A stretch of 12,896 nucleotides of DNA from an uncultured Alphaproteobacteria bacterium (GTDB taxonomy: Bacteria > Pseudomonadota > Alphaproteobacteria > Rs-D84): assembly GCA_947305255.1 (NCBI GenBank), contig CAMZDE010000027.1, positions 1 to 12,896 on the forward strand, in the 5' to 3' direction. Below, piece by piece: positions 7,448 to 12,861 of this stretch; position 1 is the first letter of the stretch; every line of letters begins with the position of its first letter. A model generated the notes under the pieces. The model was not told the DNA's origin, made no database searches, and saw only the letters and a list, made by a program, of their open reading frames with translations. A program made the position numbers and the translations under genes.

Positions 7448-8809
7448 ATGAATATTTTTTTATTATTTTTAACCACGCTTTTGATGATTGGATATTACGT
7501 TTTGTATAGCCCGTCCCAGAATCTGGAAAATTTGGAAACAGATAACGTTATAACTATGGCGGATTTGCGTTCGGTCGCAGAATGCGTCATCGCGGCACAA
7601 AACGCCGGCATGAACAGCACCAGTTATACTGATTCTTGCGTTGATAAATATTTGGACGCCGCATCTGATACACAACCGTATCGATATGTTTGTACAACGG
7701 CTACATATTCCCCGACACCGTGCAGTGACAGACCGGCATTTAATTACATTATCACATATTCAAAACAATTGGATAGCGATAAACACGCTGCCATGTTAAA
7801 AGTTATTGAAAAACTTTATCAGGACAAAGGTTCATTGGGACTATACCAATATTCACTCGAAGAAGACACTGCCTATTTAATCACGGCCGATATGTCGGGT
7901 CAACGTGTGATTGAAAAAAATATTTTTGAATCGGCCGGATTGGATTCATCTGATTACGAAGAAAACAACGGTCGTTTGGTTTATATCATGCAATACCAGA
8001 TTCCGTATATGTACATATATCCATTGATACCTGGGGATAAAAACACTTGTCCCGAAGGCACTATCGCTGTCCAGCGTTATGGTCGTTGGTTATGTATAGA
8101 GGCAAACCCACAGGCATCTTGTCCGCATGGATTTGCGCTTAATCCGGCCACTGCATTGTGTGACCCTTTATATACCGATGATTGCGAAGATACGTGCACT
8201 CAATTAAATTGTTCATCAGAAAAAACATGCGCATGCTATGGTGACGGCACCGCGGAATGTGTATCCCAAGCAGACATTCCAACATGTCCTGACGGATATG
8301 ATTTAACCATAGATCCTGAAACCAACATATATTCATGCATAGAATACCAAGGCAGTGAAGAAGCGTCGCCTTGCTCTGATAAATCTAGTACATTTATGTA
8401 TTCCAGTCCGCGCGCGACAGTTGGTAATACAATCCGTGTTAAACCTACACATTGTAATTCGTCGTGTTTGCATCCTGTAAAAATTTGTAATACTGCGACT
8501 GGGGCGTATGAATTTGTTTGCCTGCCCGATGCGACAAAAATAAATTCGAAATCATGTTTCCCAGATGGTGAAGCCTCCGAATGTCTTGCCACAGAAAACA
8601 AAGGCATCTATTTCGGATTCACCCAACATTCCAGAGCTGATGGTATTCTGAACAATGACGGCAACCAAATCGTTGTGGCCGATTTGCTAGAGAAAGGCGA
8701 AATCCCAGTCGGCAGTCGCGATAATATGTTCCATTGTAAAAAATGCGACTATGGCATAAATTCTGGTGAATCGGTCAGTCCTTTTGTCACCGTATGCAAA
8801 TCAGAATAA
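7448..8809 (+). CDS. Cysteine-rich, N-terminally anchored extracytoplasmic protein
   Basis: This 453-residue protein is not recognised as a named family. The N-terminus is one hydrophobic helix (about residues 2-20, NIFLLFLTTLLMIGYYVLY), followed by a helical stretch, ADLRSVAECVIAAQNAGM, reminiscent in layout of pilin-like secreted proteins, though no prepilin cleavage motif is seen. I count about 26 Cys, mostly in the C-terminal two thirds and often in short C-x(n)-C phrases such as CAC and CKKC, which suggests many disulfides outside the cytoplasm. The second of two adjacent ATGs (7448) is preferred because GGGGG at 7439-7443 then has a 4-nt spacing. Its stop is 3 nt from that of the convergent lysozyme gene. 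Confidence 0.8.
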   Translation: MNIFLLFLTTLLMIGYYVLYSPSQNLENLETDNVITMADLRSVAECVIAAQNAGMNSTSYTDSCVDKYLDAASDTQPYRYVCTTATYSPTPCSDRPAFNYIITYSKQLDSDKHAAMLKVIEKLYQDKGSLGLYQYSLEEDTAYLITADMSGQRVIEKNIFESAGLDSSDYEENNGRLVYIMQYQIPYMYIYPLIPGDKNTCPEGTIAVQRYGRWLCIEANPQASCPHGFALNPATALCDPLYTDDCEDTCTQLNCSSEKTCACYGDGTAECVSQADIPTCPDGYDLTIDPETNIYSCIEYQGSEEASPCSDKSSTFMYSSPRATVGNTIRVKPTHCNSSCLHPVKICNTATGAYEFVCLPDATKINSKSCFPDGEASECLATENKGIYFGFTQHSRADGILNNDGNQIVVADLLEKGEIPVGSRDNMFHCKKCDYGINSGESVSPFVTVCKSE

Positions 8810-8812
8810 TAT

Positions 8813-9307
8813 TTAACCGTTGAATAATTCCCATTCTTGGATTCTGCGCCGCGTTAAACCGACTATTTCGCGACCTGATGATTTGTTCCATGCCATCCAT
8901 GCAGATTTTAATGTTGGGTATTTATCGCTATGAAATTGCGGGTCGTTTATGTATTTTACAACGGTTGAATTTGCAAAATTGGCGTCCCCCAAATTATAAG
9001 CAAATATCACCAATGCATCATATTGATTTTGCGTTATCGGAACACAAACATATTTTCGAACAGCGCGTTCCGCCGCCACTATGTCATGACGCAATAATTC
9101 GGTCGCGCGCGCTTCATCAATACCTTTTCTGAAATCTTCGCCCGATTTTATTAAATGCCCATATCCGATTGTTGCCCCATCCGGCAAAGGTTTTTTCGTA
9201 CCCACGGGTTGAGCGGTTTTATCATCATAAATAATATGTTTATCGCCAGATTTTACACAGCCTTCAAGGCGTTTTAATAAATTCATACCATTATTACTGA
9301 AATTCAT
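8813..9307 (-). CDS. Phage-type lysozyme (GH24)
   Basis: This muramidase should hydrolyse the MurNAc-GlcNAc bond of peptidoglycan. The 164-residue protein shows the T4/P22-type site: E15 in LKRLEG, the Asp pair in YDD (28-29) and Thr in ATIGYGH (T46). It also has NQYDALVIFAYNLG, the usual second motif, and GLTRRRIQEWELF near the C-terminus, a family ending. There is no signal peptide or membrane helix, so export would need a holin or another route. AGGAGA lies 7 nt before the ATG at 9307. No other phage genes are adjacent, so it may be domesticated. The leader is regulatory in appearance (see the terminator at 9321-9346). Confidence 0.92.
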   Translation of the reverse strand: MNFSNNGMNLLKRLEGCVKSGDKHIIYDDKTAQPVGTKKPLPDGATIGYGHLIKSGEDFRKGIDEARATELLRHDIVAAERAVRKYVCVPITQNQYDALVIFAYNLGDANFANSTVVKYINDPQFHSDKYPTLKSAWMAWNKSSGREIVGLTRRRIQEWELFNG

Positions 9308-9320
9308 TTACGTTTCTCCT

Positions 9321-9346
9321 GAAATAAAAAAACCGCCACGCGGCGG
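9321..9346 (-). terminator. Intrinsic terminator in the lysozyme leader (candidate attenuator)
   Basis: On the minus strand, stem CCGCC/GGCGG with a 4-nt loop (9333-9346) is followed by a run of seven T and then TATTTC-like sequence to 9321, immediately before the ribosome binding site at 9315-9320. It lies between the lysozyme promoter and its gene, and no minus-strand gene lies upstream for it to end. Confidence 0.75.
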
Positions 9347-9389
9347 AATAAAAAAACAGGCAGCAAACGCCACCCATCGAATTACGAAT

Positions 9390-9418
9390 ATTATACCATA
9401 AAACAGGCAAAAAATCAA
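9390..9418 (-). promoter_or_regulatory. Strong promoter of the lysozyme gene
   Basis: On the minus strand, TTGATT (9413-9418), a 17-bp spacer and TATAAT (9390-9395) with an upstream TGG that makes an extended -10. The start near 9383 gives a leader of about 76 nt, much longer than others in the window. Confidence 0.7.
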
Positions 9419-9430
9419 TTCAAAACCGCC

Positions 9431-9500
9431 CTGTGCAATTCACGAACAAATGAGATACAAGATTTGTTGAGGTTTGGGAAAGATGTTAAGTTATTTTTGA
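9431..9500 (+). repeat. Intergenic repeat, partial copy D (right half only)
   Basis: This matches the right half of the repeats at 9816-10015 and 11241-11440: CTGTGCAATTCACGAAC, then GATTTGTTG, TTTGGGAAAGATGTTAAG and ATTTTTGAA. The left half (dyad and hairpin) is missing; the lysozyme promoter occupies that place. Confidence 0.75.
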
Positions 9501-9502
9501 AC

Positions 9503-9531
9503 TTGTAATACTAAAATTGCTAAGATATAAT
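9503..9531 (+). promoter_or_regulatory. Promoter of the small membrane protein gene
   Basis: TTGTAA (9503-9508) and TATAAT (9526-9531) are 17 bp apart, at the right edge of repeat copy D. The predicted start is near 9538. Confidence 0.65.
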
Positions 9532-9552
9532 CGCATTGCAAAAGGATACATA

Positions 9553-9819
9553 ATGACAAAAGAAGAACAAAAACGAGAAAGGAAATATAATTATCTCGGT
9601 ACATGTGCAATAATTGTTTTATTCGGTTGTACCATTTACATGGTGGGTGGTGTCATAATACCAAGAGGAATAAAAGAAAAGGAAGAAAAAGCTAAACAAT
9701 CTGTTATTGATAATAAAGTAAAGCAATATGAGCAAGCTTTGCCATATTATAAAGAATATCTACAAACAAAAGAACAAATCAGGCAATATCGTGATAGTTT
9801 GCAGTCTACGATGAAATAA
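9553..9819 (+). CDS. Small single-pass membrane protein with coiled-coil tail
   Basis: No family is recognised for this 88-residue protein. A basic N-terminus (MTKEEQKRERKYN) precedes one hydrophobic helix (about residues 16-37). A charged, probably coiled-coil tail of Lys, Glu and Gln follows to the end. The basic side suggests N-in topology with the tail outside. AAAGGA at 9541-9546 sits 6 nt before the ATG, so this start is firm; the reading frame also extends back to 9517 but without signals. Its own promoter lies at 9503-9531. The TAA stop is part of the first bases of repeat copy A. Codon use is very A-rich. Confidence 0.7.
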   Translation: MTKEEQKRERKYNYLGTCAIIVLFGCTIYMVGGVIIPRGIKEKEEKAKQSVIDNKVKQYEQALPYYKEYLQTKEQIRQYRDSLQSTMK

Positions 9820-10015
9820 AAAGTTCGAAAGTCAGCAAAACGGTTATAGTTTTTGACATACAACTTACGAACTCGTGAAAATATTAGAAAACAAATAAAA
9901 ATCGGGCATAAAACCCGATTTTTGAATTTTGGCAGGGCCATCTGTGTAATTCACGAACTGATTTTATTCATGAAATTTTGTTATTTGGAAAAGATGTTAA
10001 GGAGTTTATTGAACA
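9816..10015 (+). repeat. Intergenic repeat, copy A
   Basis: Full-length copy. It starts ATAAAAAGTTCG at the stop codon of the small membrane gene. A dyad follows: AGTTCGAAA (9822-9830), 34 bp, TTACGAACT (9865-9873). Then come a terminator hairpin, TTTTGGCAGGGCCATCTGTG (9927-9946) and a right half shared with copies B and D. It sits between convergent genes. Confidence 0.8.
9897..9924. terminator. Bidirectional terminator inside repeat copy A
   Basis: ATCGGG (9901-9906) pairs with CCCGAT (9914-9919) around a 7-nt loop, with an A-run before and a T-run after. It can end both the small membrane gene and the MFS gene. Confidence 0.8.
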
Positions 10016-10025
10016 ATACGAAACA

Positions 10026-11195
10026 TCATTGTTTATATTTTTTCAACATCCAATAATATCCGGCACTAATAAATAAATTACTTGCAATTAATGCTACAAC
10101 TGCGAACCATACAGATGTCGTATCTGCAACGACACCAACAAGAACATAAATCACAGCAGACAATATTCCACCAAGTAAAGAAACTATTGATCCCATTGTT
10201 GCACGTTGTTTTGGTGATAACTCTTTCTGTAATAGTGCCGATTCTGCGGTGGATGTCGTGCCCCAAAAAATATTTACACACGATTGTATAAATGGCGTTG
10301 CAAAATTATTTAATACGACAGCAGTTGTTTTTATTATGGTCATCCCAATAGTGGACGCAACCAAGATTCGATAAAAACCAAACTTACGAAAATATGGAGC
10401 AATATAAAAACTTATTGCGCCACAGGTTTGTTTTATTATGCGCGCTATATTGACCGCCCATGTCGGTATCAACATATTAAAATAAGCTCCTTCGAACCTG
10501 TGCCCTGCGAAACTGATACCGCGACTCAACATTTGTATTGTTGACAACATTCGCAATTTTTTATTTTGTAAAAAAGCTTTGATTGCGATTATAAAATGTT
10601 TCATCGAGGTACAATCTTCACCATTATGAATTTTTGGTTCAACAAAATGCAAACAAACAACTATTGGTACAACACTGAATGCCACAGAAACCCACGCCAA
10701 AGTCGCCAATGAATAAAAATATGTGACAACAGCGGCGATCAAAGCCCCCATTCCCATTCCAATTTGATCGAAAGTTTTACTACGTGCATATACTATATCG
10801 TATTCGTCTGCTTTATTTAGTTCTTCCATTGTTTCATACATTAACGCATCGTCTGTCCCAGATGCAAACGCATCAGCAACAGCCCATATTACAGCACCCA
10901 AAATCAACAAATATTTATATGCAAAGGTCCCCGCCAGAGCAAATATTATGTATGCCAAAGCTGTTAAAGCAGACGATAAAATCATCGTCTTTCTGCGACC
11001 AATTTTATCAGAAATCACACCAGTTGGAACTTCTGCAACACTTTGCGCTATGTTCACAATTGAAAACACGCCCAAGGCAAAGGCGTATGAACCAGTTATT
11101 TTTTGAAAAAACACGATAGCCAAAGCCGCCAACGGCCACACAGCCGAAAACAAATAATATAATTTGAATAATAATATATTTTTACGAATTTTCAT
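10026..11195 (-). CDS. Major facilitator superfamily transporter
   Basis: This inner-membrane secondary transporter has 389 residues, a usual length, with about 12 hydrophobic segments. The loop between helices 2 and 3 carries the MFS motif A (GVISDKIGRRKTM, about residues 58-70), preceded by AEVPT. Closest in style are drug- or metabolite-efflux members, but the substrate cannot be read from sequence. The gene stands alone between repeat copies A and B. A promoter (TTGCTT, 17 bp, TAATAT) ends 6 bases before the ATG and there is no Shine-Dalgarno, so the mRNA is probably leaderless. Confidence 0.93.
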   Translation of the reverse strand: MKIRKNILLFKLYYLFSAVWPLAALAIVFFQKITGSYAFALGVFSIVNIAQSVAEVPTGVISDKIGRRKTMILSSALTALAYIIFALAGTFAYKYLLILGAVIWAVADAFASGTDDALMYETMEELNKADEYDIVYARSKTFDQIGMGMGALIAAVVTYFYSLATLAWVSVAFSVVPIVVCLHFVEPKIHNGEDCTSMKHFIIAIKAFLQNKKLRMLSTIQMLSRGISFAGHRFEGAYFNMLIPTWAVNIARIIKQTCGAISFYIAPYFRKFGFYRILVASTIGMTIIKTTAVVLNNFATPFIQSCVNIFWGTTSTAESALLQKELSPKQRATMGSIVSLLGGILSAVIYVLVGVVADTTSVWFAVVALIASNLFISAGYYWMLKKYKQ

Positions 11196-11201
11196 ACAGA
11201 T

Positions 11202-11230
11202 ATATTAAATTGCATAGGAATAAAAAGCAA
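11202..11230 (-). promoter_or_regulatory. Promoter of the MFS gene
   Basis: On the minus strand, TTGCTT (11225-11230), 17 bp, TAATAT (11202-11207). Only 6 bases separate the -10 from the ATG at 11195, so transcription should start at the start codon. Confidence 0.6.
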
Positions 11231-11240
11231 TATGTTTTCA

Positions 11241-11440
11241 ATAAAAAGTTCGTAAATCGGTGAAACGCTGTCTGTTTTTAACACTTAACTTACGAACTCG
11301 TAAAAGTATTGGGAAACCAACAAAAAACCGACCCAAAAGGTCGGTTCGAATTTTTGGGCAGGGCCATCTGTGCAATTCACGGACTGATGAAATGCACGAT
11401 TTGTTGTCATTTGGGAAAGAAGTTAAAATATTTTTGAATA
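11241..11440 (+). repeat. Intergenic repeat, copy B
   Basis: Full-length copy. Dyad AGTTCGTAA (11247-11255), 34 bp, TTACGAACT (11290-11298). Then a terminator hairpin, GGGCAGGGCCATCTGTG, and the right half ending near ATTTTTGAA. It lies between the MFS start and the end of the next minus-strand gene. Confidence 0.8.
11322..11346. terminator. Terminator hairpin inside repeat copy B
   Basis: AACCGACC (11326-11333) pairs with GGTCGGTT (11339-11346), an 8-bp perfect stem with a 5-nt loop. The preceding A-run makes it a minus-strand terminator for the gene ending at 11472. On the plus strand the T-run is weak. Confidence 0.75.
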
Positions 11441-11471
11441 AATGTAAGTGCCAAAATTTTGATTAATCATT

Positions 11472-11915
11472 TTACTTCGTTTCAACAAGACCCTTTGCAA
11501 TCCATCTTAATTTATCACCGGGTTTAATGTTCAAAGAATAAATATGAACATATGTTGTGGTCTTTTCTTTTATTTCAACTCGATATAACGAAGGCTCCAA
11601 TGAAAAATAATAATTATTATCATCAAATGGGTATAATAGTGTGATATAAATATGGTTGCTTCTACAAATAACACACCCCTGTTGTTCGCACAATCTATCA
11701 TTTATGTATAAATAATTTTGTTTGTCAGAAGATTGCCAAATCTCTAACCCCTTTTTTTCTTTGGGGTCTTTTATAAACTTTTTTAATTCAATCAAATCCG
11801 TTTTTGATAATTCATTTTCTGCTGGTATATATTCTGCCAATATAGGTCCCGCGTAGGGAATTGTGCCAACCCCACCCTTAAATATTTTTCTTAGGTGTTT
11901 CTTTATATCAATCAT
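11472..11915 (-). CDS. Hypothetical protein, partner of the upstream lipoprotein
   Basis: This 147-residue protein is of no recognised family. The N-terminus MIDIKKHLRKIFKGG is basic and amphipathic. It leads into GVGTIPYAGPILAEYIPAE, a Gly/Pro-rich hydrophobic patch that could sit on or in a membrane but is too short for a clear helix pair. The rest is mixed, with a CEQQGCVIC cluster at about residues 75-83 and a C-terminal strand-rich part. The ATG at 11915 overlaps the end of the lipoprotein gene by 8 nt; a GTG at 11924 is an alternative. No Shine-Dalgarno is seen, so translation is probably coupled. Repeat copy B follows. Confidence 0.65.
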   Translation of the reverse strand: MIDIKKHLRKIFKGGVGTIPYAGPILAEYIPAENELSKTDLIELKKFIKDPKEKKGLEIWQSSDKQNYLYINDRLCEQQGCVICRSNHIYITLLYPFDDNNYYFSLEPSLYRVEIKEKTTTYVHIYSLNIKPGDKLRWIAKGLVETK

Positions 11916-12420
11916 CAAAAACACTTGCTTTATAATCTGTGGAATATTTTATAACTTCAAATTTAACTGCTTTGTCAAGATTTGGGTAATACAGTTTCAT
12001 CATTGGATCTTCAGATGGTTTTAACAAATCTTGTGTATATTCTTGCGTACCTATTCTTTTCATACACAAATTTAATGTTTCGTTTTCTGCTAAATGTAAA
12101 TCGTTAATAATTTTACTATCAGAATGTCCCATTGCAGGTCGAGGTTTATGAGAAATTGTATGTGGGTTTACATATTTGTTTTTACCTTGCACAAAATTGA
12201 ATAAGACACCGTTGTTACCCCAATTGTTTCTTACATATACACTATACCAAGTACAGTTTTCTTTAGGTGTTGTTTGTTTTGGAGCCGATTGTACAACAGG
12301 AGAAACAGGTATAGAAGTTGTTGGACAAACAGGACAATGACATATTTGTGGTTCAGGATTATAATAACAACCACACAATATAACCAAAGCTACGATACCA
12401 ATAAATTTATTTATTACCAT
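11908..12420 (-). CDS. Lipoprotein of unknown function
   Basis: This 170-residue protein has a lipoprotein signal, MVINKFIGIVALVILCGC, with lipobox LCGC and C18 as the lipidated residue. The mature start is rich in Pro and Cys (ICHCPVCP), then a Pro/Ser/Thr linker and a domain beginning CTWYSVYVRNNWG. No family is recognised; the envelope is the likely location. AAGGA a few bases before the ATG and an extended -10 promoter at 12444-12471 support the start. It forms a two-gene operon with the 147-residue protein. Base use is clearly more A+T-rich than in the housekeeping genes. Confidence 0.75.
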   Translation of the reverse strand: MVINKFIGIVALVILCGCYYNPEPQICHCPVCPTTSIPVSPVVQSAPKQTTPKENCTWYSVYVRNNWGNNGVLFNFVQGKNKYVNPHTISHKPRPAMGHSDSKIINDLHLAENETLNLCMKRIGTQEYTQDLLKPSEDPMMKLYYPNLDKAVKFEVIKYSTDYKASVFDD

Positions 12421-12443
12421 TTTGTCCTTTTTTGCTACTAATA

Positions 12444-12471
12444 ATTATACCACATAAAAGAATAAAATCAA
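12444..12471 (-). promoter_or_regulatory. Promoter of the lipoprotein operon
   Basis: On the minus strand, TTGATT (12466-12471), 16 bp, TATAAT (12444-12449) with an upstream TGG (extended -10). The design matches the lysozyme promoter. Confidence 0.65.
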
Positions 12472-12529
12472 AATTTATATGATAGGGCAGAAAAATAAAT
12501 CAAACACCCACAATGTATACGAACTACAC

Positions 12530-12560
12530 AAAAGGTTAGATTTCTAACCTTTTCTTTTTA
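12530..12560. terminator. Strong hairpin terminator between repeat C and the lipoprotein promoter
   Basis: AAAAGGTTAG (12530-12539) and CTAACCTTTT (12544-12553) form a perfect 10-bp stem with loop ATTT. The T-run on the plus strand continues to 12559. On the minus strand the stem's own T-run suffices, so it may shield the lipoprotein operon from transcription coming from the tRNA. Confidence 0.75.
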
Positions 12561-12644
12561 AAAGTTCGTAAATTGATAATATGGGCATATTTTTCGACAC
12601 CCAACTTACGAACTTGTGAAAGTATTGGAAAACAAATAAAAAAT
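12559..12644 (+). repeat. Intergenic repeat, copy C (left half)
   Basis: Dyad AGTTCGTAA (12563-12571), 34 bp, TTACGAACT (12606-12614), then GTGAAAGTATTGGAAAACAA as in copies A and B. Its right half is replaced by a copy of the tRNA-Glu 3' end and terminator. Confidence 0.8.
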
Positions 12645-12687
12645 CACCCTTTTGGGTGGTCTTTTTATTTTGGCAGCCCCACTCGGA
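12645..12687. repeat. 43-bp direct repeat, distal copy (tRNA-Glu 3' end plus terminator)
   Basis: This is identical to 12819-12861. It holds a CACCC/GGGTG hairpin (12645-12658), a T-run, and the last 17 nt of the tRNA-Glu gene including CCA (12671-12687). One mismatch further left (T12644 against C12818), it extends by a few more A's. It looks like an attachment-site duplication. Confidence 0.85.
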
Positions 12688-12818
12688 ATTCGCTCGTCCG
12701 TCGCATAAATGCGCCACGACTACGCGGCATTCGTTAGCACTCAAACTTCGCCCTGCTCGTTTTCGCTTACTCATAGTGAACCGCGGTTCAAACCCGGGGG
12801 TTGAGCAAAAATTAAAAC
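12688..12818. other. 131-bp interval between the 43-bp repeats
   Basis: No convincing gene is present. The 14-bp perfect palindrome TGAACCGCGGTTCA lies at 12777-12790, followed by AACCC-GG-GGGTT (12791-12802). A CGCA/TGCG hairpin lies near 12700-12715. The stretch is markedly more G+C-rich than its surroundings. Confidence 0.6.
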
Positions 12819-12845
12819 CACCCTTTTGGGTGGTCTTTTTATTTT
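12806..12845. terminator. Terminator of tRNA-Glu
   Basis: ACCACCC (12817-12823) and GGGTGGT (12828-12834) form a 7-bp stem with a 4-nt loop. T-runs on both strands make it bidirectional. It directly follows the tRNA 3' end on the minus strand. Confidence 0.85.
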
Positions 12846-12861
12846 GGCAGCCCCACTCGGA
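12819..12861. repeat. 43-bp direct repeat, tRNA-proximal copy
   Basis: This is the parental copy of the repeat at 12645-12687, starting 174 bp away. It spans the terminator core and the 3'-terminal 17 nt of tRNA-Glu. Confidence 0.85.

Noticed and set aside
9927..9960. GGCAGGGCCATCTGTG in repeats A and B as a tRNA 3' end
   Set aside because: The complement ends in CTGCCA like tRNA-Glu, but no T-loop consensus or T-stem pairing is present. Only copy C truly repeats tRNA sequence.
9747..10056. Short frames on both strands through repeat copy A
   Set aside because: They cross the dyad and terminator hairpin and change frame relative to copies B and D. They are products of the repeat, although the right-half peptide is listed as a finding.
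9816..11300. Repeats as true integron attC sites
   Set aside because: The arms do not carry the GTTRRRY and RYYYAAC cores in the right order, and no integron integrase is seen. Only the overall architecture is similar.
11260..11466. 68-residue plus-strand frame through repeat copy B
   Set aside because: It has no start signals and crosses a terminator hairpin, and the matching frame in copy A is broken.
9816..12687. Repeats as CRISPR or as a transposon with inverted ends
   Set aside because: Spacing is irregular and gene-sized, there are no short uniform spacers, and no terminal inverted repeats or target duplications could be found around whole copies.
12544..12774. 76-residue minus-strand reading frame starting MSKRKRAGRSLSANEC
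   Set aside because: It runs through the 43-bp tRNA-end repeat, a terminator and repeat copy C, and ends inside another terminator. It has no ribosome binding site.
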